Of a DNA stretch of 64,000 bases, positions 42,920 through 57,000 are shown in pieces. Position numbers and translations under genes: made by a program. Source of the stretch: Prunus persica (taxonomy: Eukaryota > Streptophyta > Magnoliopsida > Rosales > Rosaceae); the NCBI RefSeq assembly GCF_000346465.2, contig NC_034009.1, positions 44,190,649 to 44,254,648 on the forward strand. Reading direction: 5' to 3'. Positions within the stretch are counted from its first letter, which is position 1. Every line of letters begins with the position of its first letter. Under the pieces are notes generated by a model, which saw only the letters and a program-made list of their open reading frames with translations, was not told where the DNA came from and searched no databases.

Positions 42920-45900
42920 ATGGCCGGAGCAGCTCCCAGCGACCGAGCTCTTTCTCTTCTCGCCACGGTCAACAATCATGGCGATTTGGCCGTCAAGCTC
43001 TCGTCTTTAAAGCAGGCCAAAGATATCTTATTATCCATCCATCCATCTGTGGCTGCCGAGCTCTTCCCCTACCTGATCGAGCTCCAGTCCTCCCCCGAAA
43101 CCCTTGTCCGGTTATCTCTCATCGAGTGAGTTCTTGAAACCCTATATTCTACAACTTGCAAGTGCAATACGATTGATTGCGAAAGCATGTTATAGTTGCT
43201 TTTGACTTTGTAGGCCTTTTTTTGCTTGAATTGTATGGAATTTAAAGTTTTATCCTGTTGAACTTGGTTAGTTGGTTTCGTAGGTGACCACCTGCAGATA
43301 CAATTATATGTATAGGAGTTTTTGGTGTGCGAGTTCAGTGAAATTAAAGTTTGGATCTTTATTTTGTTAATGCGCTCAATTACACCAAAATTTGATAGAC
43401 CTCTTTCTTTTTAAGGAAGAATCTTAGTTTGTCTTTTGTTACTCTTGATGAATATATTGACTTATGCAAAGTATTTTTATTCTGATGCTAACTAGTCGTC
43501 TTTCCAACAGAAGCGTTGGTCATATAACTCAGAAGAAATAGACTAGAACTGTTACCTCCATTGCACCATGATTATTTTTGTGGGTTTATGCTATTAAAGC
43601 TTGTTGCATGCGTACTTGATTGTCATATATGTAAGGGCTAGAATTTCTTTTTTGAGGTCAAGCTTAATTATAATCTATTATTCTTTGTGACTGGCAGGGT
43701 CGTTGAGGAGATTGGATTGAAAGCAATGGAGGAATCTTCTGTACTAATGTCTATCTTATTGGAATTTTTGAAGGACAGTGACTCTATTGTTGCACGGCAA
43801 TCCATAGTTAGTGGAACAAATTTATTTGTTAGTGTCTTGGAGGAGATGACATTGCAGGTCTCCTCTCTCTCTCTCTGTCTGTTTGTCCATCTCCGTACAC
43901 ACGCATCTCATACATGTGTGCACAAATTTGAAGGCGTATACAAACATAGAACATGCAATGACGTATGCACTTTTTTTTTGTTGAGGTCAACAGACTCAAC
44001 AGCTCATTTGCAGATATTAGCCCAAAAAAAGAAAAGAAAAGAAAAACACGTATGTACTTAACATGTTATATTGAAGATGGTTGTAATACTGAACAAGTGC
44101 GTTTTGATTAATCTTTTTATAAGTTTTTTTATTTTGCAATTTCCCTCCTACTTTCTTTTGATAATTAGAAGAAAAGTATTCCACTTTCCATAAACATAAT
44201 GAGAGCAAAGAGCTTCCTCCTTCTAGATAATGATGCTCAGCACTCATAAAGGTTCGAGTTAATACCAGACAAGAGATAGACCTTCCAAAGAGCAAGCCTC
44301 TTTTGAAATAACGCAATTCATTTTTACCAGAATAAATGTAACGAAATATTTTTTCCCAGATTTTGTGCATTCTTTTAGAAGAAAAAGATTTGTTCATGTT
44401 TGCGAGTACCTTCTAGCTATATGCTAGAGGTAAAAAGTGATCTGTAACGTACTAAGCGTATTTTTATATGTTCAAATACTTATCTGATGGAAGCATTGTA
44501 TATTTCTTAGTCTAGTTTAATTCGCAGTTCGCTCTTCATTTTTTGAACCATATTCTAAATTTTTGAATGCTTATGGGTCTTAATTAGTTTCATCGGCGAG
44601 GTAAAGTCGAGATATGGCTTGAAGAACTTTGGTCGTGGATGGCCAAGTTTAAGGATGCGGTTTTCACTATTGCATTAGAGGTAGGTGGTAACTTGCTTAT
44701 GTTTGTCTGCATATTCTGAAATATAATGTACAAAATCTCCTCTGTATCCTTCACATATCCATGCTTGAATAATAAAAGAAACCATAGTTTAGTAGGCTCA
44801 TATCGTCATATGTGTCTCTAAATAGAATTAAGCTATATGATACTTCTATTTGACTCCTACTGTAGAAGAAACCTTCAAAAGGAGAACACTGCTATAGATT
44901 CTTTAAGTACTGGAAATTTTACTTACGGGTTTGGAATTAATATTCATATGGAACAAGAAAATTTAGATTATGTGTTAATTTTTCTTAATCTTATTCTCTT
45001 TTAATCATATGGTGGTAGTGTGGATCATGAGAAGGAATGGGCGTGCTGTTTTAGTGATTTTTTATGGAAAGGACATCATGCATAAAATTTAGTCCTCATG
45101 AATTGGTGCATCAAGATGTTAGATTAGTTCTGAATTCTAGTCTGCACTGCTGGAGAGGACATGTGACTGTGCTGGGGTCCAAGATGGAGGATGCCTTAGA
45201 ATTGGTGGATTTAAATGTCTACTTCTTGGCCTTTGTTAAGGCATGCCTATTTGCTTACTCAGTTTATCATTTAGGGGGATAATATTCGTTGATCTCACGA
45301 AAGATCTGGCTTTTACTACAATAGACATCTATGATTTCGTTTCTGTTTGAATTTTTGTGGTCTTTGCTCTATGAATTTAGTAGTAGGAATTATGTGTTTG
45401 AAATTTAAATTCAATTGTACCTCGACTTGCATTTCCATTTCAACTTGCATTTCCATTTCATTCCTTTATCGGTGGCGGCTAAAGAAAGTATAAGATTTGT
45501 ATTTTGAATACAGTAAACTTTTGGCTATATATTTTTCTAACCTGAAATTTGCTTTAATTTGATTTTGTAGCCTGGTTCTGTAGGGACGAAGTTGCTTGCA
45601 TTGAAATTCTTGGAAACATATGTTTTGCTATTCACTTCTGACGCCAATGGCTCTGAAAAACCTGTTGCAGAAGGTACTGCATTCCAACTTTGATGGCCTT
45701 TTTCTTTTCTTTTCTCAAATAAATTGAACATGAAACAGTCTTACTGTCTCACCAGAAGAAAGGTCTTACTGAGATGGTGTAATGTAGGTTTTAGGAAGTT
45801 GCATTGTCTTTTACCTAATGCCTTTTTCAATCTTATGGAATTTAAGCTTTCATGTATTTTGAAGTTTGGTTTGGGTGTTAATTTGGTTGTGTAGATACAA

Positions 45901-48900
45901 CAGCAAGTAAAAAGGCTTTTAATGTTTCGTGGCTGGTTGGTGGACACACTATTCTTGACCCATATATACTCATGTCAGAAGCAAATAGGACTGTTGGCAT
46001 TCTATTAAATTTGTTGCGGTCGGCTGGTAGTCTCCCTGGTTGCGTGACAATTGCCATTGTAAATTGGTGAGTGCTCGCTTGCTGGTAGTAAGTTCTTTGT
46101 TGATTTTGTTTATTGCTCTGTATTTTGTGTGATTACATAATATTCTCATGATTGGGAAATCTGTTTCTCTCTTCTATGATTTCTTATCATGGACGTGGAT
46201 CTTTAAAGGGAAAAATACATGGGAAATAAGTAGAATGAAACATGTCCTATAAAAAATAGGATAAAATTTATGGCATCTAAAGATTGTGGAACATTGAGTG
46301 CAGTGTTTGGACTGATTTTGCATTTGACCTGTTATATTCTTTTGGTAGCCAATTCTCATATTCTTAATCAGCAAGGTAGGAATAAATTAACATTCGGATA
46401 TCGAAACCTTCATCCTAAGCAGTAATGTTCAAGTTTATTGGATCTATTATGTGTTATTTACCACAGTAACATGAGAGAGCTGCGGGTTTGCGTTAGTTTT
46501 CATTTTCTGTAGATTTCCCTTGCAAATTGAGAATGAAAAGCTTGTACTATCTTTCGTTCTGGATACATGTTTATGGAGTACATATTATCTGAACTTAAAT
46601 TTACAATCTTTTTGTATGCCTATTGGTGGCGGGTCACTGAATGTATGGATCAGGCATATATTGTTTTAACACGATAAGATTTGGATGATGAAAAGGAAGA
46701 CAAATGCATACACGCATGCATATAAGTTTTTCAAACATAGTTACCATTATGACTGTATGCATCATTTGTGCCAAGTTTTCAAGCATGCTTGCAGTTCTTA
46801 TATCTGAAACAAAACTAAAACAGAATCATATAAAACACATATGTTTGTTCCGTCAAATGGCACACTTTGGTTATCATTGTAGCCTTAATTCCCCTTCTCC
46901 CCCCACCCCCAATCTCTTTTGTGTCCAAAATTCATCCTTCCGTGCAAAGAGGTGACTAGTCACTAGAAGTTGCAACATGAATGTATTTGGTTGTAATTCA
47001 AAGTGATGCTATCATGTTTCTTCACCATTACTGATTCCGTTAAATATCTTCAGATGAACGAAGACCTTAAATATTTAACACATAGACGGTATACTTTTTG
47101 TCATCAGTTTAACCATCTTTAATTTTATGGAGGGATCACTGAATCTTGGGAACAGCTTTAGTACAAGTTCAACTGCTTGTTTGTGATATTATTGCAGCAT
47201 GCTGACCAGCTCTCTTATGAGGAGGTAATGGCATTGGACACTGCTGCATTGGTGGTTCAGATAATGGGAGTTACAGGGCTAGACATGTTAAACTGCAATT
47301 TTTTTGGGTACTTTGGCGCAACATTGGTCAGTGATAAGATTGGATAACTGATGGATAAAATGATCATCTCTTGTGCTGAGGGAAACATGGTGGTCAAGCA
47401 ACGCAGTTTATGTTTGTAAACTGTTAGAGAGACCATTTACTTTACCATTGTTTTAAGTTTCTAGGCTGTATGCACATACAGCTAATAATGTGTGAGCTAT
47501 TTGAAAAATGTATTGATTATTTTATAACAGCTGGTACACATTTAACACATTTAATAATCCAAATTTCTTTTTAACCTTATTCAATATGTTTTTTTGTTTG
47601 TTCTCCATCTCACATATTGAGTTCTTTGTAACACTGGTTTGTATACATGGAGTTATATGCATACACATTATGTTACTTAGAGTATTGCAAATAAAAATTG
47701 TTGTAATATCCCATGTTTCTATAAATATAGGTGATGTGGACCTGGTTCCTTAAGATTGAAACGTCCGCCTAGACCATCTATTTAGACTTGAAACTTGAAA
47801 TGATTTTATTAACAGTTCTAATACCAATATATTTCATATGTGAAGACTGAAAGGGGCAAACAGCAGAGATTATTCACTTATTGCTTGTTAATTTCATTGT
47901 GCTAAGGGTTATGGGTTCGAGCAATTTAGAGATGCAGTTCAGAGAAGTTGAGGGAGTTGTCGACTCATAGTAATGAATATCAGTTACAATCAATAAAATG
48001 CCTCTGAAGTTGAGTGGAGACATTGGTTGTTGGCATTTCATATGAGTTTCAGTTATATTGAAAAGGAAAAATAATCCAGTGTAGAAAAGATTTTCATCAT
48101 CATTATCCTGGTAACCATTATTTTCTATATCATGTCTTTGTCAACCAAGCTTTAGCCTCAACAGTTGATTGTTTTCATTCATTTTCATGAAGTCTATTCT
48201 AATCATCTTAGTACCTGGGACATGAATCGCATAGATGAGAATTATGTTATGTTTCTGTTTCCATGCTATATAGTGGAATTCCTTGAACCATCAAAAGATA
48301 AAAACTATGGAAAAATCCAAGAATGTCTTTGATGACAGCATTTGCACTTGGAAGCATGTATGACAAAAAATTTGTTAGACTTAGATGTGATGTTGTGTTG
48401 TCATCTTGTCTGGGAAGTGAGGTGCTAATAATGTTGGTGTTTTGGATATATGACAGCTTGAAACGTGTTCTTATCACACGTAAAAGAGATCTGATTAAGG
48501 ACAATGAGAAAGTTCAAACAAACTTGTTTATCTCATACGAGGGAGTATTAAGAAAATATGCAAACAAATGTGTTTGTGGATGGTCTAAAAGTCTTTTGAC
48601 ATAGAAATGTGAGAATTTATGTCAGGTTGATGTGATATAACAGCCTTTTGCTGCAGAATTTTTGCTTCATGAAAATTTCTCTTCTTGGATGCTGTGTAAA
48701 TGTAGGAAGCAACGCCTATGTTGGTAAATATAGTTATCTGGAGATACTGTTTTTCTTCACCTTCTTACAAGTTACAACACAGCATTAAAGAGAGATTGCC
48801 TATGTGCTACTTGTTTTATCTAATGATGTGTAGTATTATTGTGTGGTACTCGGTTTCAGTGTATAGTTTTATGGGCATCACACCATGTTAATAACGTCGA

Positions 48901-51021
48901 TTGCAACGTCATCAAAATATATAGAGATATTATCATCAGATATTTATATGATGCATTGTTCTATGTGGATGTATATTTCCCTTTTGGTTAGAATCAGAAT
49001 ACGTTTGTTTGCTAATCTACCAGTAGTGTAGCTGTTAATTCGGATGGTGGTACTGCTGTATTGTAGACTTTTTTCCTGAAGACTCAATAGTGAATATGAG
49101 TCTTCATTTATCTGCTAATTGTTTACTTAGATTTAGGTGGATGAGTTAAACTGAGGCTGTTGTCAACTCGAGACCACGACTCCTTACAACTCGTGGCCAA
49201 GGTGGTTGTGACTGAAGTAGTGATGGTAGTGGTGGTTGGTATTGGTGATGCACTATGATGCATAGTAATCAATCTTTCCTTTCATATGTGACTTGCTCTA
49301 ATTTCTTTTTGGGCCACTCCAAGTCTCCTTTTAGGTTAGCCAACAGTATGTGTGGAGCTGAGGAGTTCCACTTCGTGAGAGTTGTGTCTGCTTGCCCTTG
49401 TTTGTCGTGCTGCTTGTCCTAGTTAAGCTATCGTTTCTTCAATTAGGATTGTTGAATAAATTTTCCAATGCTTGTAAATACTTCAATAGGTGTCCCTGAT
49501 GTATAAACTTAATTAATCACATTGACCTCTGATGCAGCAACAATGATTTCTAAATGAAGTGAAAAGAGTAGAGATTTAGGGGGTTTTTTTTTTTTTGGGG
49601 GGGGGGGGGGGGGGTGTTCATGGAGTAGAGATTTAGTTAATCTCAGTTATTTATACTTGTTTTTGCTTGTTCCAGAAAAGGTTCATGAAGTATTATGCTG
49701 CAGTTGATCAATGTTTAAGGACAAAATTTATATGGTCTAAGAATCTTAATCATGATACATTTTGTTCTATTTTACCCTCTCATCCTTAATCATGGAGGCC
49801 TGTATCTACGCTAGTATATGTACCCATTTCATGTCCACGACTTTTCTTATTTGCGTAGTTAGTAGGGCTATATATCCCTGACTTTCCAAGGAGATGCTTT
49901 CTTGGTTTCATAAAGTGGCCTGAAGCTTTTGGTATTATGTATGCTTTTCACCCATAAGTTACCTGAACCTGTCTTTTGGAGTCATTTGCCAAGCTAACAA
50001 GAGGAAATGATATCAAAAGTCTGGTAAGAAGGATATAACTGGGACACCTATATAGAAAGCAAAATGAATAATGAGTGAAATGCCCATTGCATAATTATCA
50101 TTTAAACTAAATTTATGAACATATGATAGATTGTTGAAGACAAAAGTAGAATCTAAACTTTTGTTCTCGGTAGCTGTGCTGCAGAGGTATCATCCTCTTG
50201 GTTAATCCTGGATGGAAAAATCTTGTGTATTATTTTTGTCTAGAACCTAACTTAATTATGTGGCTTAATGGTGGGTACTCACATGTGTGGTTGATAAGTT
50301 ATTCAGTTGCATGTTCTTCATTGTTCCGTTGCAGTTTTTTTTCTAGCTTTTCCTTCATTTCCTTCTCCGTAGTTCTTAATTTACTCTGGCAAGCATTTAC
50401 AAAGTCTTCTTGTCTGCTGTGATTCCCACACATTTAGCTTTCGGATTGTTAGATGATGCATTTTGCTTCTGGCAGATGTATGCATGACCCTCATGCTATG
50501 AGAGATGAAGTTTTTGGCTTCAATTGTTTGCATTAATCTAATTGCCACAGGGAACTGAGGTTTTATTTATGTGTAAAGACAAAAAAATAGACAACATATT
50601 TAACCTGCTTAAGACATTTTAGAAGCAATGCCTTGGTTGAACAAATTTATCTATGTAGGTTGTAAGCAAACAAGTAGAATCAAGACATATGGTTCAATAG
50701 AGTCAGCGAGGACGTGATGGAACACTGGAAGTTACTAGATGTACAGAAAAAAATGTCTATTGACATCTTAAGTGTGTAGAGGATTCTATGATCTCTGGTT
50801 TGTTATCAAGCTGTGAAGAATAGGTGCACTACTTTCTCTCAACCCTGTGGACCTCAATCTGATGACATCAGAGTATCTTGCTCTTGATGATTGTCCACCA
50901 CACTATTAGATGCATTCAGAAAGCAAGAAAATGCATCTTTTGCCTCTTATTTCCTTCACAATCTGGTTTTGCCTTGTTTTCTTCCCCCCATTACTGCAGC
51001 TTTTCATTCCCTGTTCAATCA

Positions 51022-51061
<40 letters not shown>

Positions 51062-54000
51062 TTGTGTGTGTTTCCGTATGCACATGGTTGAGATAATTTG
51101 TAGTGCTTTTGTAAAAACTCCTGGGTTAGCTTTGCTAATCTTCATGTTCATTTCCTGGAAGTGGTTAGTTTTTCTGGTGAGAGCATGCATTTGTTACTGA
51201 AAAACTTTTTGTTTTCTAATTTGTTAGCATGTCTAGCTATTTGTGTAAGCTCAAACCTTCTTTTCTTCTGCTTGTGGTGACCTATGTATAACGCGTGTAT
51301 ATTTCATATATAAAATAATATACAAACATGTATATATTTTTCTGAAACCTGACCTTTAGTTGCGTTTTGCTATTTAGCTTTCATGTCTATATCTGCTTAA
51401 AGTGTCACTTTTCTTCTTACTTCTTATTAGTAAGTGCTTTTCCTCTAAAATGTTTCTTTTGCTTGACAGTCTTGCAGCCATAGCAAGGAAGAGGCTGGTT
51501 CATTACAATACCATTCTTTCTGCACTATTAGATTTTGATCCAAACTTTGAGATAGTGAAAGGACACCATGCTGCTAGCATCCAGTATTCTTTAAGAACTG
51601 CATTCTTGGGATTCCTTAGGTGCACTAACCCAGTCATTGTAGAGGTAAAAGTTTTTATAATTTCTTAATATTTTGTATGCTTTTGTGGTTATTACCAGTC
51701 ATCAGTGTAATTGCGTCCCTTCAGATCCTTCTTTCTCCATGGATTTTCTAATCCTGGATTGTGTGATTTAACCAGACGAATTATGGCAGGCTTACAATTT
51801 ATGGAGTATTTGATTCTTTTAGCTCTGCATTTGTGTATCACGTAGCCTATAGATCATGCAGCAAAGAATTAGTTTCGGTTGATTGATATGGCTTCTTTGT
51901 TTTTCTTTTAACCATAATTTTATCAAGAAAACCAGAAAGCCCGACTCTGTATTCTTAAAAACAAAATAGAGAAATTAGAACCAAGTCACAAATCGGTGAA
52001 CAAGACATCCACCAAATGTACAACAACCATAGCCTTACAACTAAGACACTGCCCTACCACATTTCACATGAAAAACTTTATCTCTACGATACTACTGCTT
52101 TCCAATCCAAATGTGTTAAATAAAAGGTAAACTCCCTAAACTCTGAAGACGTAGATGCCCAAAACCTAATACGATCCCATAACTGATCATCTCATCACCC
52201 CATCACCCTTTACATTATAAAAAAAACCATTGAAAAGTTTGTTTGGGTTGGGTAAGAAGAGATAACATGACCAAGCATAGAGAGAAGAGAACATAATTTT
52301 TTTAGCCTAGTATTTTATCCTAGTATTTTATCCTGGCCCACTTTCATTCTCTCCAACTCCAAAAGGAGAGAGATTTGGAGAGAAATTAGAATTAGGAATT
52401 TGTTTTTTGATACTCTAAAAATATCTCTAATTTACATTTCCTCCATTTTGTTATATACATCTAAGCTAAAGTGAGATAAATTATTGATCTCCTCTCTTAT
52501 TTTCTTGCACATAGTTTCTCTTCTTTTTATATCATAGATTATCTCTTCTAACGAGAGTTTCAAAACAAATTGTAAATGTGAATTTCGGTTTTCTTTCTTT
52601 TGGGCCTTTTTTTTTTTTTTTGGAGACCATCTTTTGGGGCCTATTTAACAGGTGATATTGATGTCGTCTTAAATTTTTTAGTCATTATGTCACAATAAAG
52701 CCAAAATCATATCTTGATATAAGATCAAAACTTCCCTTAATTTCATGTTTTCTTTTTCCTTGGAAGTGGATCTTTTGCAATCTTGAAAGTTAATTTTTGC
52801 ACAGGACGAGAATGGGCATGGATATGGTCACATTCTGTTAAAAAAAGATAAAGTGCAAAAGTATTAAAGTATTTGTATTTTCCATCTGGTCTGATGCATG
52901 ACAAATTCGTCCCTGTTACATTTTCAGTCAAGAGATAGACTGCTTAGAGCTCTACGAGCTATGAATGCTGGTGATGCGGCTGATCAAGTGATCCGTCAAG
53001 TTGAAAAAATGTTAAGAAATGCTGAGCGTGTTTCACGTGATGCTCGGTTGGGCAAGGTAAAATAATTTCATCTTGCAAAGCTTATTGTTTATTCTTCACA
53101 TATAGAATCCAATCACTGATATTAATTTTTTTTTTCATTGCCTCATTGAAATTCCTATAATCAGGATGATCAACAATCAAGCCAGTTGCCTGTTTCGGGG
53201 GACCTGCTAAAGAGAAGACTTACTCCTCTGGATACTGAGGAGGCATCTAATAATCACGAGATGCCTTCCAAGCGAATTCGTTATGGTCCTGACTCCTATT
53301 CAACTTTGCCAGTTCAAATGAATGCTTCTGGGCGGGACACCACTTCTGTCAATGGAGTGTCCTCTGACCTTCCTGTATTAGATGGTGAGTTGACCCCTGT
53401 GGAGCAAATGATTGCTGTAATCGGTGCTTTGCTTGGTGAGGGAGAAAGAGGTGGTGAATCACTTGAAATTCTTATTTCAAATATCCATCCCGATCTGTTG
53501 GCCGATATTGTTATAACTAATATGAGGCACTTGCCTAAGATACCCCCACCCTTGACAAGGCTCGGGAATTTTCCAGCTCCACGGCAGATAGGTTCTTTAA
53601 GTAGTTCGGCACAAGTTGTTGCAGGCTCCCCAACATCTTCTGTGCAGTCTCCAGTTCTCACCGAACAAGTGCCTTTCTCTTCAGCAACTGTAACCAGTTT
53701 AACAGTTTCTGATGCGTCCAATGTGAATAGTCTTCCCACTGATTCCAAGCGAGATCCGCGAAGGGTAAACTTCAATAAATCTCAAGTCTTCATTTGCTTG
53801 TATATACTACTATGAATTATTCAGTTTACAAGAATTTTAGGATTTTAAATACTTTAAATGCTCAGTTGCATTTTCAGGATCCTCGTCGCTTGGATCCGCG
53901 AAGTGCAGCAGCTTCTGCTGGACTGGCATCCACACCCATGGAGGATACTACTGCTATGCAGTCTGACTTGGATGGCTCAATGTCTTTAAATAAGCTTAAT

Positions 54001-57000
54001 CTGCTCCCCAATGTGACCACTGTCGAAACTCCTTTAGCAACTCCCATGCTCCAAACGGAAAGTGATGAAAAGACTTTTGATAGCCAATTGGTTTCTGGAA
54101 GTGGCCAACTAACTCCTAAGGAGGAGGTTCTGGATGGACCTGTTGAAATTGACCCTGCTTCGAAGCTCGGTTTATCTTCCGATCTCACAGATTCTCCCGT
54201 GCAAACAGTTGATGAGGACCTGATTGCAACGAAGCTTTCAGATATTGAAGGGAAAGATGAGGATGAGGACCTTGATACCTCATCCTTTTTAGAATCTGAT
54301 CAGCATTCTCCAGTTCTTTCAAACACGTCTGCATCCGAAGATACTTATCAAGATTTTCCTCAGCTTCCCATTTATGTTGAGCTGACCCAAGAACAGGAAC
54401 GAAGCGTGGGAAAATTAGCTATTGAACGAATTATTGAGTCATACAAGTATTTGCATGGTGAAGATTACAGTCAGATGCGCTTGGCATTACTTGCTCGATT
54501 GGTTGCTCAGGTAGGGATCACTCTTATGATTGTTCGAACTCAAATGAAAATTGGTAATTGTTTTCTTCTCAGAGTAGATTAAATTAATATAATTGTTGAG
54601 TGATGAGTTCTTAGCATTACTGCCTTACTTTTTTTGTCTCAATATGAGTGGCTTCGATATCTAAATAAGCACCCACATAAATTTCTTTTCAAGTATTGTC
54701 CTAAAACTATTCAACTTCCTGTAACTCTTAAGCCAGTAGACAATGCACTGGAAGATCACCCAAAATTTTCTTTGAACTCTTTCAGCATCAGTTCACCAAG
54801 ATCTATTCTCTAATTATTGATTTTTGTTTTTGAATTATTGAATTATCATGTGCAGAATTCTGTTAAATTTTTTTTTTGTTTGGCATCTTTAGCATATTCA
54901 GAATTATCTGTAAATGTTTTGATCTCACAGATTGATGCGGATGATGAAATTGTTGTACTGCTGCATAAGCATATCCTTGTGGATTACCAACAGCAAAAGG
55001 TATATATTGCTTGAAATTGCAGGTTCTCTTGTTTGTTTTCCCAGTTACTTTCTTGAAGTTTTTTCTCTGGGTAAGACCTGGATGATAGCTGTCATTGTGG
55101 GCTAGATATATGGTATTTGAGATAGTGTGGTAAATTATTTTTAGTAAGTCTAAGTAGTTAGTGATATAATGATGAAAGCAAGCTTTATGTTGGTTCGTTG
55201 ATTTGAAAAAAGAAGAGTTGGTTTTGCAAATTATTCCCGTTGTTAGTCCATCCCATATTGTCTTGGGTGCACAAGAATTGTTTCAAGGATTATGCTTTTG
55301 AACTAGGTATGTCTGTATCACTATTTTCAACAGCAGACCATTTTCAACCGATTGTAGATACTGATCTTCTTCAGTATTACCAGCCATTCACTTTGGTAAA
55401 AACAGATTAACTCTTGCTGTTGTGTTGTGGTGGATTTGTTGTCCACTGATTGTACTGGTTTATTACTATCAAAATTCTCTGTTCTGTTAAACAAAACAGA
55501 TTAACACTGAACGGCTTAGTTTATTATTTAATGTTATTCAGTCTGATTTGTAAGAATTGATTTCAGGGCCATGAGCTAGTATTGCATGTCTTGTACCATC
55601 TGCATGCTTTGACGATATCTGATTCAGTTGAAAGCTGTTCATTTGCTACTGCTGTATATGAGAAGTTCCTCTTGGAAGTGGTAGGCACCTGCTTTTCTGT
55701 TTGTACCTTGTTTTTATTTTTGTTTCTGTAAGAAGTGGATATATTATGTTTTTCAATGCAGGCTAAGTCTTTGCTGGAGTCCTTTCCAGCCTCAGACAAG
55801 TCGTTTAGTAGACTTCTTGGTGAAGTTCCAATTCTGCCCGACTCAACTTTGAAACTGTTAGATGATCTATGCAATTCTGATGTTATTGATAAACATGGAA
55901 AAGATATTCGTGACGTTGAGCGTGTCACTCAGGGCCTTGGTGCTGTTTGGAGTTTAATTTTGGGGAGGCCACATTATCGACAAAGCTGCTTAGACATCAC
56001 TTTGAAGGTAACTTGCTGAACTTTTAACAATCAAATTATTAAATACTTTGATCTATCTGTAGGTAATGGTGATCTGTTGTTGTATATGGTTCTCTCTAAC
56101 ATACAAGGCAATATAGAAATGCTAAGAATCTCCAAAAAGAACTTCATTTTTGTTGATCCAGGCGTCGAGGAGGAGGAGGACTTGTTCTGCATGTTTGCAT
56201 GAATGGATGTTTCATGGCTATCAAATGAATTTTATGAACCAGATCAAGCATTTCTTGCATTCACAGGGTTATAATATCATTATGAGGACTATAAAAGTGA
56301 ACAGGCTAGATTGTCTGTAGAGCTGACAATGTTGGATGTTTAACAATTTAGCATTCTGCCTAGGAAGGTTTAAAGAGGACAGATTGTAAAAGTGATATTT
56401 GCTAGCTGACTGTTATATGCTAGCCTTCTGCTTTGTAAAACCAGCAATGGTAATATTTCAAGGTTCTAGCTAGCCTGCTTGCAGTGTTGAGGGTTATACC
56501 AGAGATTAGGGAGTTACGATTGATTCCTGCATTAATCATAAGCAGGGAGCTGGTATGGGTACACAACCAATTTTCATTGTGGATCCTTGTCCACTAAAGG
56601 ATATGCAAAAACAGTGAGATATTTGGATCCAAAAAATATTTATTTCTCCGTAGCTCCTGTAGAAGGACTAAGTAACGTTTTACAATAAGGTTCAAAGTGT
56701 TGTAATTTTGAGCTTAATTCTCACTATGTAGATGAACCTGCCTGTTGTATGGAAACTATTTCTAGTTATAGTCTGCTTCTTCTGCTATTTAATACATAAC
56801 TCAAATCTGTGTTTCTTTCATTTTTAAAAATGCATAACCCAAACAAATATTTCCTCATGGCAGTGTGCTGTTCATTCACAAGATGAGATCAGAGCCAAAG
56901 CTATCCGGCTGGTATGGGATATTACTGTTCAATAGAATCCCCAAGTCTTGCTAATATACTGATTTCAAGATGTTGGCAGGGCTCCCTTTTTCAATTAAAT

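Larger units (their letters stand above)
46067..51469 (+). other. Large intron 5 of Symplekin (5.4 kb)
   Basis: The intron joins ...I-V-N-C to C-L-A-A-I-A-R-K-R in frame (donor GTGAGT, acceptor GACAG). No nested gene with a recognisable product is seen on either strand. The short open frames within it lack homology. It holds a T13-G18 homopolymer tract (49584-49614) and a (TC)n microsatellite (51024-51058). Confidence 0.6.

Noticed and set aside
50878..51200. Several 66-96-codon open frames on both strands
   Set aside because: All are created by the (TC)n microsatellite inside Symplekin intron 5.
53314..53775. 153-codon minus-strand open frame
   Set aside because: Antisense shadow of Symplekin exon 8.
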